Under the pieces are notes generated by a model. The model did no database searches and was not told the DNA's origin. It worked only from the letters and a program-made list of their open reading frames with translations. From Pseudomonadota bacterium (GTDB taxonomy: Bacteria; Pseudomonadota; Alphaproteobacteria; Sphingomonadales; Sphingomonadaceae): DNA of 24,433 bases. This document shows, one piece after another, positions 13,753 to 21,860 of this stretch; the stretch's first letter is position 1; each line of letters starts with the position of its first letter. The position numbers and the translations under genes are program-made. Where the stretch lies: assembly GCA_023422695.1 (NCBI GenBank), contig JAFAGN010000140.1:1-24433 (forward strand), read 5' to 3'.

Positions 13753-16700
13753 GCGAACACCCCGCACCCGATCCCGGCTTCGCCGAACTGGTCGCCGCGA
13801 CCAACTACAGCTTCCTGCGCGGCGCCTCGCACCCTGCCGAGATGGTGGCAGAAGCGATCAACCTCGGCATGACCGGCATCGGCATCGCCGACCGCAACAG
13901 CGTGGCGGGGGTGGTGCGGGCGTGGGCCTTTCTGAAAGAGCTACAGGTCAAGAATCCCGACAGTGTTGCGCATTTTAGGCTGGTCGTCGGCGCCAGGCTC
14001 GTCTTCGCTGACGGCACACCCGACATCGTCGCCTATCCCGTCAGCCGCCATGGCTGGGGCCGCCTGACCCGCCTGCTGTCGGTGGGCAATCTGCGGGCGC
14101 AGAAGGGGGATTGCATTCTCCAGCTTTCAGACCTGCTGGAGCATTGCGACGACCTATTGCTGATCGCGATGGACGGTGACGAAGCGCTGCTGCGAACTCT
14201 CAAGCAGGCCCGACGAAAGTCGGTGTGGTTGGCGGCAACGATGCCGCAATCGGGCGCCGATGTGCGCCGTCTGGCCAAGCTGCAGCGATTGTCGATGGCT
14301 ACCAACATCCCGCTACTTGCCACCAATGACGCGCTTTATGCGACGGCGGCGCAGCGCCCGTTGCACGACATCACCACCTGTATCCGCGAAGGCACAACGG
14401 TCCGAAAGGCTGGAAAACTGCTCCGTGCCAATGGCGAACGTCATCTGAAATCTCCTGCGGCAATGAAGCGGCTGTTCGGCGCCTACCCAAAGGCGATCGA
14501 ACAAAGCGTCAAACTGCTCGATCGCATAGATTTCGACCTTGGAACTCTGCGATACGAATATCCGCACGAGCCGGTACCGCCCGGCTGGAAACCATTCAAC
14601 TATCTCCATCATCTGGTGAAAACCGAAGCCGAGGCACGCTACAAGACCCCGCTGCCCCCCAAGGTTCGCAAGCTCATCGCGAGCGAACTGCGGCTGATCA
14701 GAAAGCGCGCTTACGTCTATTATTTCCTGACCGTTTACGATCTGGTCCGCTACGCCCGGACCCGCGAACCGCCGATCCTGTGTCAGGGTCGCGGCTCGGC
14801 GGCCAACTCGATCGTCTGTTTCCTGCTCGGCGTCACCTCGGTCGATCCGATGAAGCACGACCTCCTCTTTTCGCGGTTTGTGTCGGCCGAACGTGACGAG
14901 CCGCCTGACATCGATGTCGATTTCGAACATGAGCGGCGCGAAGAGATCATCCAGTATATTTATGACCGCTATACGCGCGATCGGGCCGCAATCGCGGCCA
15001 CGGTCATCCACTATCGCCCGCGCAGCACGATCCGCGAGGTCGGCAAGGCGCTGGGCTTCAGCGAAGATGTGACCGCGCGGCTGGCGGATACCAGCTGGGG
15101 CAGCTGGGGCAACGAGGTGCCGATCGAACGGCTGGTCGAAGCGGGCCTCGACCCGCACAACGGCGAAATCGAAAGGCTGCACCGCTTCGTTGGCGAATTA
15201 CTGAAAGCGCCGCGCCATCTGTCGCAGCATGTCGGCGGTTTCGTGCTTACCGAAGGGCGGCTCGACGAACTGGTGCCGATCCACAATGCCGCGATGGAGG
15301 ACCGCACCTTCATCGAATGGGACAAGGACGACATCGACGCGCTCGGACTGATGAAGGTCGATATCCTTGCGCTCGGTATGCTCACTTGCATCCGCAAATG
15401 TTTCGACCTGATGCGCGCGCATCACTTGGGCGACCAGACGTTGGAAGTCGACATCGATTGCGACGATGCTGCGGTGTACGGCATGCTGCAGAAGGGCGAC
15501 AGCATCGGCGTTTTCCAAGTCGAAAGCCGCGCACAGATCAACATGCTGCCTCGTCTGCGTCCAAAGGTTTTTTACGATCTGGTCGTGCAGGTTGCGATCG
15601 TTCGTCCCGGGCCGATCGAGGGAGACATGGTCCATCCCTATTTACGACGCCGCAACGGAGAGGAGCCGGTCGAGTTTCCCAAACCCGCCCCGCCGCATCC
15701 GCCCGATGAATTGCACGATGTACTGGGCAAGACCTTCGGCGTCCCGTTGTTTCAGGAACAGGCGATGAAGCTTGCGATGGTCGCTGCGAATTTCAGCCCT
15801 GAGGAAGCGAACGGTCTGCGCCGCGCAATGGCGACCTTTCGCAATGTCGGCACGATCGAGAATTTTCGCGACAAGATGATCGGCGGCATGGTCGCTCGCG
15901 GTTACAAGCAAGACTTCGCCGAGCGCTGCTTCAAGCAGATCGAGGGGTTCGGCAGCTACGGCTTTCCCGAAAGCCACGCTCAATCTTTTGCGCGGCTGGT
16001 CTATGTCTCGTCCTGGATCAAGCATTATCACCCCGCGGTCTTCACTTGCGGACTGCTCAATTCGCAGCCGATGGGCTTTTACGCCCCCGCCCAGCTGGTG
16101 CGCGATGCGCAGGAGCATGGGGTCGAGGTGCGCGCGGTCGATGTGAATGCGAGCGGTTGGGACAACAGCCTCGAGCCACGACCCGACGGCGCTCTCGCGC
16201 TCCGGCTCGGCTTCCGGCAGGTCGACGGGTTTCGCGAGGCTTGGGCGGAGCAGATTGTCGCCGCGCGAACCATGCCCTTTGCCTCGGTCGAAGAACTCGC
16301 GCGGCGCGCCAATCTGCCCTCGCGCGCGCTGCGCCTGCTGGCCGAGGCCGATGCGTGTCGGTCGATGGGGTTGGACCGCCGTCCGGCGCTGTGGGATGCG
16401 CGGCGCGTTCGCCAGGGCGTGCTGCCGCTGTTCGACGCCGCCGAAGCCGACGAGCTTGGCGGCGAAGCCGACGCGCAGCTGCCGCCTACCCCGCTCGTTG
16501 AAGAGGTGCTGACCGATTACCAGACGACGCGGCTGTCGCTGAAAGGGCATCCGATGGCATTTCTGCGCGGCGATTTCGCGCGCGAGGGCGTGCTGAGCAC
16601 TGGGCAGGTCGCGGCGGCAAAGAATGGATCGATCGTCCGCACTGCGGGCGTCGTGCTGATCCGCCAGCGTCCGGGCAAGGGCAATGCGATCTTCATCACG

Positions 16701-17021
16701 CTTGAGGACGAGGGCGGGGTCGTCAACATCCTGCTGTGGGCGCGCCATTTCGAACGCTATCGCCGCGCCGTCATGGCGTCGCGGCTGATGCTGGCCGAGG
16801 GCGAGGTGCAGCGAAGCAAGGAAGGCGTCATCCACCTGATGGCGACGCGGATCGTCGACCGCACCGCGATGCTCGACACGCTGGGGGACGGGCGCGAGAT
16901 ACGCCCCGACCTCTGCCGCGCCGACGAGGTTGCACACCCGCAACTGCCGCGCGGCTATGCGGCCAAGCACGGCCATCCGCGCGACGTCCGCATCCTGCCA
17001 AAGTCGCGCGATTTTCATTGA
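13749..17021 (+). CDS. dnaE2: Error-prone DNA polymerase III alpha subunit, DnaE2 (ImuC)
   Basis: This is a predicted 1090-residue C-family DNA polymerase that performs damage-induced mutagenic synthesis, typical length for DnaE2. The PHP domain opens with YSFLRGASHPAEMVAEA (18-34), the DnaE2-type N-terminus. PDIDVDFEHERREE (386-399) carries the first two catalytic aspartates, D389 and D391. The palm motif VRPGPIEGDMVHPYLRRRNG (about 619-638) and the fingers segment FRNVGTIENFRDKMIGGMV follow. The C-terminus has an OB-fold (IVRTAGVVLIRQRPGKGNAIF, about 960-980). The start ATG overlaps the imuB stop, indicating translational coupling within the LexA-regulated cassette. Codon choice in roughly 13930-15980 looks less GC-biased than in the flanking ends. 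DnaE2 acts with ImuA and ImuB and is not the replicative polymerase. Confidence 0.96.
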   Translation: MSEHPAPDPGFAELVAATNYSFLRGASHPAEMVAEAINLGMTGIGIADRNSVAGVVRAWAFLKELQVKNPDSVAHFRLVVGARLVFADGTPDIVAYPVSRHGWGRLTRLLSVGNLRAQKGDCILQLSDLLEHCDDLLLIAMDGDEALLRTLKQARRKSVWLAATMPQSGADVRRLAKLQRLSMATNIPLLATNDALYATAAQRPLHDITTCIREGTTVRKAGKLLRANGERHLKSPAAMKRLFGAYPKAIEQSVKLLDRIDFDLGTLRYEYPHEPVPPGWKPFNYLHHLVKTEAEARYKTPLPPKVRKLIASELRLIRKRAYVYYFLTVYDLVRYARTREPPILCQGRGSAANSIVCFLLGVTSVDPMKHDLLFSRFVSAERDEPPDIDVDFEHERREEIIQYIYDRYTRDRAAIAATVIHYRPRSTIREVGKALGFSEDVTARLADTSWGSWGNEVPIERLVEAGLDPHNGEIERLHRFVGELLKAPRHLSQHVGGFVLTEGRLDELVPIHNAAMEDRTFIEWDKDDIDALGLMKVDILALGMLTCIRKCFDLMRAHHLGDQTLEVDIDCDDAAVYGMLQKGDSIGVFQVESRAQINMLPRLRPKVFYDLVVQVAIVRPGPIEGDMVHPYLRRRNGEEPVEFPKPAPPHPPDELHDVLGKTFGVPLFQEQAMKLAMVAANFSPEEANGLRRAMATFRNVGTIENFRDKMIGGMVARGYKQDFAERCFKQIEGFGSYGFPESHAQSFARLVYVSSWIKHYHPAVFTCGLLNSQPMGFYAPAQLVRDAQEHGVEVRAVDVNASGWDNSLEPRPDGALALRLGFRQVDGFREAWAEQIVAARTMPFASVEELARRANLPSRALRLLAEADACRSMGLDRRPALWDARRVRQGVLPLFDAAEADELGGEADAQLPPTPLVEEVLTDYQTTRLSLKGHPMAFLRGDFAREGVLSTGQVAAAKNGSIVRTAGVVLIRQRPGKGNAIFITLEDEGGVVNILLWARHFERYRRAVMASRLMLAEGEVQRSKEGVIHLMATRIVDRTAMLDTLGDGREIRPDLCRADEVAHPQLPRGYAAKHGHPRDVRILPKSRDFH

Positions 17022-17024
17022 TGG

Positions 17025-17044
17025 TCGCCGATTGACGTCGGCGA
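17025..17044 (+). other. Short hairpin just after dnaE2
   Basis: TCGCCGA (17025-17031) and TCGGCGA (17038-17044) are a perfect 7-base inverted repeat around a 6-base loop, four bases after the dnaE2 stop. No T-run follows on the plus strand, so at most it is a weak or rho-assisted 3' end for the mutasome mRNA. Confidence 0.35.
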
Positions 17045-17064
17045 ACGGCTAAGCCGAACAGCCG

Positions 17065-17101
17065 AAAAAGTTGATGCCCCGGCTGTGGGGGCCGGGGCAT
17101 C
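17065..17101 (-). terminator. Rho-independent terminator of the flagellin gene
   Basis: GATGCCCCGGC (17073-17083) and GCCGGGGCATC (17091-17101) form a perfect 11-base GC-rich stem with a 7-base loop. Read on the minus strand, the stem is followed by AACTTTTT (17072-17065), the expected U-tract. It lies 56 bases beyond the flagellin stop codon, in the convergent gap with dnaE2. The stem could also stop plus-strand transcription, but the T-run favours the flagellin direction. Confidence 0.85.
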
Positions 17102-17156
17102 GGATCAGGCTATCTAAGGGACCAACCGAATATAGCCTGAAAGTCGTTCGCGGAGG

Positions 17157-17978
17157 TTAGCCGCGGAGCAGGTTCATCACGCCCTGCTGGCTCTGGTTCG
17201 CCTGGGCGAGCATCGCGGTCGATGCCTGCGACAGGATCCCGGCAGCAGCCAGTTTCGTCGATTCAGCCGAAAAATCGGTGTCTTCGATGCGCGATTTCGA
17301 TTCCGCCAGATTCGTGACGCTCGACGTCAAATTGTCGACAGCCGAGCTCAGGCGGTTCTGCTGGGCACCAAGGTTGGCGCGTTCGGTCGCGACCGTGTCA
17401 ATCGCGGTGTCGAGCGTCGCAAGCGCGCCCTGCGCACCCGCCGCGGTCGAGAAGTCGAGCGCGTCGACGCCAAGCGCGGCAGCCTGCAGGTCGGCAATCG
17501 TGATGTTCACGACCTGGCCGGTATCGAGACCCGTCTGAATGTCGAAGCCCGCAGCGACGCTGCCGTCAAGCAGCACATTGTCGTTGAAGGTGGTGCGGGT
17601 GGCAACGTCGCCGATCTGCGAGATCAGCGCATCGACTTCTTCCTGCACCAGCGTACGGTCGTCGTCGCTCAGCGTGCCCGTCGACGCCTGCATCGCCAGT
17701 TCACGCATACGGACGAGGATGTCCGAGATGCTGCCGGCGGCGCTGTCGGCGGTCTGCGCAAGCGAAATACCGTCGTTCGCGTTGCGGATCGCCTGGGTCA
17801 AGCCGCGCGCGCTGGCGTTCATGCGGGTCGCGATGGCGAGACCCGCGGCGTCGTCCTTCGCGCTGTTGATGCGCTTGCCGCTCGACAGGCGTTCCATCGC
17901 CTGCGACTGCATGTTGCTGGCAACACGCGAATTATTCTGGGCGCGGAGCGCGCTCACATTGGTGTTGATGACGGTCAT
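17157..17978 (-). CDS. fliC: Flagellin, short form
   Basis: This is a predicted 273-residue flagellin, the filament subunit exported by the flagellar type III apparatus. The N-terminal D0/D1 region is classical (TVINTNVSALRAQNN at 2-16, LSSGKRINSAKDDAAGLAIA at 31-50). The C-terminal D1/D0 region is too (SRIEDTDFSAESTKLA near 229-244, ending QGVMNLLRG). The central variable D2/D3 domains are almost absent, so the filament surface should be minimal, as in many alphaproteobacteria. AAAGGA precedes the ATG by 6 bases. It is a monocistronic minus-strand gene with its own terminator at 17065-17101, and it is divergent from the fliE operon, with a possible sigma28-like promoter at 18048-18074. Other flagellin copies may exist elsewhere in the genome. 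Confidence 0.96.
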   Translation of the reverse strand: MTVINTNVSALRAQNNSRVASNMQSQAMERLSSGKRINSAKDDAAGLAIATRMNASARGLTQAIRNANDGISLAQTADSAAGSISDILVRMRELAMQASTGTLSDDDRTLVQEEVDALISQIGDVATRTTFNDNVLLDGSVAAGFDIQTGLDTGQVVNITIADLQAAALGVDALDFSTAAGAQGALATLDTAIDTVATERANLGAQQNRLSSAVDNLTSSVTNLAESKSRIEDTDFSAESTKLAAAGILSQASTAMLAQANQSQQGVMNLLRG

Positions 17979-18047
17979 ATTCGTTCCTTTCCGGCCTCGA
18001 TGGCCATTCCCGTGATGTGAGGGCTCGAGGAGCGGTCACGGAAAGCA

Positions 18048-18074
18048 GTAACGACGGGCGGCGGGGGCGCTTAA
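18048..18074 (-). promoter_or_regulatory. Possible sigma28-like promoter of flagellin
   Basis: On the minus strand TTAA (18074-18071) is followed, after exactly 15 bases, by GTCGTTAC (18055-18048). The sigma28 (FliA) consensus is TAAA-N15-GCCGATAA; this candidate matches 3 of 4 and 5 of 8 positions with the right spacing. It would give a leader of about 65 bases. This is a weak match, and no better flagellin promoter is visible in the gap. Confidence 0.3.
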
Positions 18075-18128
18075 GGGCGCGCCGTCAAAAAAATGCCGAA
18101 AGTTGTCCACGGCGACCTTCGTCAATAT

Positions 18129-18154
18129 TTAAACGACTGAAAAACATCGTTTAA
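18129..18154. promoter_or_regulatory. Perfect 8-base dyad next to the fliE sigma54 promoter
   Basis: TTAAACGA (18129-18136) and TCGTTTAA (18147-18154) are exact inverted copies around a 10-base A-rich spacer. The dyad ends 7 bases before the -24 element of the fliE promoter, in an AT-rich island. Its position is close for an enhancer-binding-protein site. It could instead bind a repressor or a nucleoid protein, or serve the divergent flagellin as well. Confidence 0.5.
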
Positions 18155-18160
18155 TTCTTT

Positions 18161-18176
18161 TGGCATGGGCTTTGCA
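18161..18176 (+). promoter_or_regulatory. Sigma54 (-24/-12) promoter of the fliE operon
   Basis: TGGCATGGGCTTTGCA has the invariant GG (18162-18163) and GC (18174-18175) with 10 bases between them, and it closely matches the sigma54 consensus TGGCAC-N5-TTGCA. It is the only such match I see in the gap and points toward fliE, about 50 bases upstream of its ATG. Sigma54 control with a FlbD- or FleQ-like activator is common for class II flagellar operons; neither rpoN nor the activator is in this window. Confidence 0.85.
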
Positions 18177-18225
18177 TTGTTCTTTGCGTGCGGCGCACCG
18201 CTGCGCACAGGACGGATGGAAAGCA

Positions 18226-18579
18226 ATGAGCACGATTGACCCGAGCCGACTGCTGCAGATGCGCAGTTCGATCCTCAATCAGAACCAGGCGCTGCAACGC
18301 GCCGCCGGACGCGGCGGTGTCGGTGCGCCCGATGGCGGCGTCGCAGGGCTGGGCGGCACGCCCGATTTCGGGGCGGCGATCAATAATGCGCTGCAACAGG
18401 TCAACGCCCAGCAGAGCAAGGCCAGCGCGCTGACCGAATCCTATGAACGCGGCGACACCCACGACATCGTCAGCGTGATGATCGAGCGCCAGAAGGCCTC
18501 GCTGGGGTTCGAAACGACGTTGCAGGTCCGCAACAAGCTGCTGTCCGCGTACCGCGACATCATGAACATGCCGGTGTAA
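18226..18579 (+). CDS. fliE: Flagellar hook-basal body protein FliE
   Basis: This is a predicted 117-residue protein that joins the MS ring to the proximal rod and export gate. The C-terminal half holds the family core: YERGDTHDIVSVMIERQKAS (66-85) and LQVRNKLLSAYRDIMNMPV (99-117). A glycine-rich linker (about 28-45) separates it from the N-terminal helix. I chose the ATG at 18226 because an upstream frame extension (from 18160) runs through the sigma54 promoter itself. GGA-rich sequence (18214-18220) precedes it. It is the first gene of the fliEFGHIJK operon, and fliF begins three bases after its stop. Confidence 0.93.
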   Translation: MSTIDPSRLLQMRSSILNQNQALQRAAGRGGVGAPDGGVAGLGGTPDFGAAINNALQQVNAQQSKASALTESYERGDTHDIVSVMIERQKASLGFETTLQVRNKLLSAYRDIMNMPV

Positions 18580-18582
18580 TCC

Positions 18583-20244
18583 ATGGCCGATACCCAGATC
18601 CTCTCGCCCGTTGACGACGGCCATGCGAACCGCCTGCCCGCCCCGGCGTTCGGCAACCGCCTTGCCCCGCTGACCGGCTTCGTCCGTCAGCCCGCGGTGC
18701 AGCGCGCGCTGCCCGCGATCGCCATGACCGCCGCGGTCGGCATCGCCGCGCTTGCCTATTTCACCATGCAGTCGGCCCCGCAGGCGCAGCTGTTCGCCGG
18801 GCTCGATGACAGCGACAAGGCCGCCGTCGCCGACGCGCTGCAGACGCAGGGCATCGCGCACAGCATCGATGCGACCACCGGCGCGCTGACCGTCGATGCC
18901 GACAAATTGCATCAGGCGCGCATCGCGCTCGCCGGACAAGGCCTGCCCAAGGCGGCGCCGAGCGGCGACAGCCTGATCGCCGCGCTGCCGATGGGGTCGA
19001 GCCGTGCGATCGAAGGCGAAGCGCTGCGGTCGGCGCGCGAAGCCGATCTGGCGCGCACCATTGAAACCATCGACGCGGTTAAAAGCGCACGCGTCCATGT
19101 CGCCGCCGCCGAACCCAGCCTGTTCGTCCGCGACGACAAGCCGTCGACCGCATCGGTGATGCTGACGCTGCAGAACGGCCGTTCGCTGAGCGACGGTCAG
19201 GTGCAGGCAATCCGTTTCCTCGTCGCCTCGTCGGTGCCCGGCATGAACGCCGATCAGGTGTCGGTGATCGACCAGCGCGGCGCGCTGCTGTCCGATACCG
19301 CGTCGGGCAGCGACATGAAGGCGTTCCAGTTGCAGGTGCAGGTCGAAGATCGCTTCCGCCGCGCGCTCGACACGCTGCTGGCCCCGATGCTGGGTGCGGG
19401 CAATTACAGCGTCGAGGTCCACGCCGACGTCGACATGTCCGAAAGCCAGGCGACGCGCGAAAGCTTTCCCGAAAACGACCGCGCGATGACCAGCGAACAG
19501 ATTACCCGCACGGTCAGCGGCACCGGCGCCCCGACCGCGGCGGTCGGCATCCCCGGCGCGCTGTCGAACCAGCCGCCGCAGGCGACGACGGTCACCGCCA
19601 ACGCCCCGACCCCGACGCCCGCCCCGGGCGCAGCAAGCGAAACCGCGAGCAATGAAAATGCCGCGCGCGCCTTTGAAGTCGGACGCGAAATTTCGGTGAC
19701 CCATTCGCCGCAGGGCAAGCTGCGCCGCGTCTCGGTCGCGGTCGCGCTCAATCAGGGCAAGAAGGCGCTGACCCAGGCCGACATCACCAAGATCGACAGC
19801 CTGGTCAAAGGCGCGATCGGGTTCGACGCCACGCGCGGCGACCAGGTTGCGATCAGCCAGCGTCCGTTTGTGCAGGTCGAAGCCGAGGAACCCGCATTTT
19901 ATGACCAAGCGTGGTTCCTGCCGCTGGTCAAACAGGTCGGCGCGATCCTTGCCGCGCTGCTCGCGTTCCTGTTCATCGGCCGTCCGCTGATCCGCGCCGC
20001 CAAGGCACGCGCCGCCGAACGCGCCGAACGCAATGCCGCGCTGGAGGAAACCCTGCTCGCCGCCACCGACGGGCGTCCGGCGCTCGCCAGCCCCACCGGA
20101 AGCCGCGAAATCACCCTCGAAATGATCGAGCAGGCGCCGAGCTATGAAGCGCGCGCCAATCTGGTCCGCGCCTTTGTCCGTCAGGATTCGGCGCGCGCCG
20201 CGCTCGTCGTCCGCCAGCTGATGCAGGAGGGCGCCCGTGCCTGA
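18583..20244 (+). CDS. fliF: Flagellar MS-ring protein FliF
   Basis: This is a predicted 553-residue inner-membrane protein that assembles the MS ring, the base on which the rod, export gate and C ring are built. Transmembrane segment 1 is at about 44-62 (PAIAMTAAVGIAALAYFTM) and segment 2 at about 444-470 (WFLPLVKQVGAILAALLAFLF). Between them lie the periplasmic ring-building domains, including GLPKAAPSGDSL near 122-133. A proline/alanine/threonine-rich linker at about 330-355 separates this from the second part. The cytoplasmic tail (about 507-553, ITLEMIEQAPSYEARANLVR) is the FliG-binding region. Length and organisation are normal. The 3' end overlaps fliG by 8 bases and carries the strong ribosome-binding site for it. 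Confidence 0.96.
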   Translation: MADTQILSPVDDGHANRLPAPAFGNRLAPLTGFVRQPAVQRALPAIAMTAAVGIAALAYFTMQSAPQAQLFAGLDDSDKAAVADALQTQGIAHSIDATTGALTVDADKLHQARIALAGQGLPKAAPSGDSLIAALPMGSSRAIEGEALRSAREADLARTIETIDAVKSARVHVAAAEPSLFVRDDKPSTASVMLTLQNGRSLSDGQVQAIRFLVASSVPGMNADQVSVIDQRGALLSDTASGSDMKAFQLQVQVEDRFRRALDTLLAPMLGAGNYSVEVHADVDMSESQATRESFPENDRAMTSEQITRTVSGTGAPTAAVGIPGALSNQPPQATTVTANAPTPTPAPGAASETASNENAARAFEVGREISVTHSPQGKLRRVSVAVALNQGKKALTQADITKIDSLVKGAIGFDATRGDQVAISQRPFVQVEAEEPAFYDQAWFLPLVKQVGAILAALLAFLFIGRPLIRAAKARAAERAERNAALEETLLAATDGRPALASPTGSREITLEMIEQAPSYEARANLVRAFVRQDSARAALVVRQLMQEGARA

Positions 20245-21268
20245 CGCCGCCGAAACCATGGCGCCGCCGGCCAATCCGGCCATCGAAGGATCGTCGGCTG
20301 CCGCGATCCTGCTGATGCTGCTCGACGAAAATGAAGCCGCGACGATCCTGAAGCATCTCGATCCCGACGAAGTGCGCCAGCTGGCCAAATCGATGTTCGA
20401 CACCGCCAACGCGAGCGAGCAGCAGATTGGTCAGGCGCTCGACCGGTTCGTCGTGCGCAGCCGCGACGTCAGCGCGCTGGCGATCGGCGCCGACGTCCGC
20501 ATTCGCACCGTGATCAATCAGGCGGTCGGCAACGTCCGTGCCGACAATATCCTGGCCGCGGTCGCGCCGCAGCGCAGCGCCGCGTCGCTGGAAATCCTGC
20601 GCTGGATGGACGTCGACGCGATCAGCGCCCTGCTGGCGCAGGAACATCCGCAGGTCGGCGCGCTGATCCTGTCGGTGCTGGTCCCCGACGTCGCCGCGCG
20701 CGCGATCGAAACGCTCGACGAAATTCTGCAGGCCGACCTGGTGCTGCGCGCCGCGCAGCTGACGTCGGTCCCCGCTGCGGCGATCGAAGATCTGGAATCG
20801 GTGCTGGCCAGTGCGAACGTCGATGGCCAGCGCGTCGCCAAGCAGGCGATCGGCGGCCCCAGCGACGTCGCCAAGATCATGAAGAAAATGCCGAAGTCGC
20901 TGAGCGAACGCACGATCCGCGCGCTGAAAAAGACCGACAAGCTGCTCGCCCAGGCGATCGAGGAAGAGATGTTCATCTTCGAAAATCTGCGCGACCTCGA
21001 CAAGAAGAGCCTGGGTTCGGTCCTGCGTTCGGTCGATGCGGCGCAGCTGGCGGTCGCGCTGAAGGGCACCGACGACGAGATGATCGACCTGTGCCTGTCG
21101 ACGATGTCGCAACGCGCATCGGAAACGATCCGCGACGAAATGGCCGAAATGACGATGGTCAAGCGCGCCGACGTCGACGACGCACAAAAGAGCATCATGA
21201 CGATCGTCCGCCAGATGGCCGCATCGGGCGAAATCATGATCGCGGGCGGCGGCGACGATTATGTCTGA
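20237..21268 (+). CDS. fliG: Flagellar motor switch protein FliG
   Basis: This is a predicted 343-residue C-ring protein that couples FliF to FliM/FliN and contacts the stator for torque and direction switching. The N-terminal FliF-binding domain begins near 17 (EGSSAAAILLMLLDENEAAT). The middle domain holds the signature EHPQ (136-139, in EHPQVGALILSVL). The C-terminal torque helix contains IRDEMAEMTMVKRADVDDAQ (about 296-315) with the charged residues expected there. Translation appears to start at a GTG (20237), since AGGAGG lies at 20225-20230, six bases upstream, and no ATG precedes the conserved domain at that distance. It overlaps fliF and fliH by 8 bases each. Confidence 0.95.
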   Translation: MPDAAETMAPPANPAIEGSSAAAILLMLLDENEAATILKHLDPDEVRQLAKSMFDTANASEQQIGQALDRFVVRSRDVSALAIGADVRIRTVINQAVGNVRADNILAAVAPQRSAASLEILRWMDVDAISALLAQEHPQVGALILSVLVPDVAARAIETLDEILQADLVLRAAQLTSVPAAAIEDLESVLASANVDGQRVAKQAIGGPSDVAKIMKKMPKSLSERTIRALKKTDKLLAQAIEEEMFIFENLRDLDKKSLGSVLRSVDAAQLAVALKGTDDEMIDLCLSTMSQRASETIRDEMAEMTMVKRADVDDAQKSIMTIVRQMAASGEIMIAGGGDDYV

Positions 21269-21860
21269 TCGCACCGCCGAAACCGGCTTTGCCCCCGTGA
21301 CGCTGGCCGCCGCGATGGCGCGCAGCAGCGGCTTTCGTCCGCTGGCCTTTGGCGGCGCCCCGCGCGCGCCGCAGGCGGTCGACGGGACCATGGCCGAGCC
21401 CGATCTCGACGATCCCTTTGCTCGCGGTCTGGCCGAAGGCCAGCGCGTCGCCGAAGCCGCGTTCGTGGCCGAACGCCACCAGCTGCTGGCGCTGCTCGCC
21501 AATGCCGAAGCGTTGCAGGACGAACCGAGCGAAGAGCTGGCGCAGCTGATCGCGCGTACCGTCGAACGGCTGGTCCACCAGATCGTCGCCGACGCGCCGA
21601 TCGATGCCGCCTGGCTACGGGCGCAGGCCGAAACCGCGGCGGCGCTGGTCGCCGACGCCGACAAGGCGCGCACCTTGTGCGTCCATCCCGACGATGCCGC
21701 GCTGCTCGCCGATTGTCCGCTGCCACTGGCGCTGGAAAGCGACCCGGCGATGATGCGCGGCACCGTCCGCATCGAAACGTCGACCGGCTGGATCGAACAT
21801 GGCCGCGCCGTCTATCTCGACGAACTGAGCGCCGCGCTGGGCGAAGGAACCGCCGCATGA
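21261..21860 (+). CDS. fliH: Flagellar export ATPase regulator FliH
   Basis: This is a predicted 199-residue stator-like protein that binds FliI and docks it to the C ring. The FARGLAEGQRVAEAAF stretch (53-68) is the glycine-containing helix start seen in FliH/YscL proteins. A coiled-coil-prone region (about 60-135) follows, then the C-terminal FliI-binding domain with LCVHPDDAALL (139-149) and GTVRIETSTGWIEHG (167-181). Identity rests on these motifs and on the position between fliG and fliI, since FliH diverges strongly. The N-terminal tryptophans that enterobacterial FliH uses to bind FliN are absent; the only tryptophans are at 118 and 177. The ATG overlaps fliG by 8 bases and the stop overlaps fliI by 4. 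Confidence 0.85.
   Translation: MSDRTAETGFAPVTLAAAMARSSGFRPLAFGGAPRAPQAVDGTMAEPDLDDPFARGLAEGQRVAEAAFVAERHQLLALLANAEALQDEPSEELAQLIARTVERLVHQIVADAPIDAAWLRAQAETAAALVADADKARTLCVHPDDAALLADCPLPLALESDPAMMRGTVRIETSTGWIEHGRAVYLDELSAALGEGTAA

Noticed and set aside
17025..17044. A rho-independent terminator for dnaE2
   Set aside because: There is a 7-base stem but no T-run on the plus strand, so I list it only as a hairpin.
18151..20409. 752-codon minus-strand open frame opposite fliE-fliF-fliG
   Set aside because: It is fully antisense to well-supported flagellar genes, has no recognisable domain and reads as arginine/aspartate/glycine-rich shadow sequence, as expected from GC-rich codon bias.
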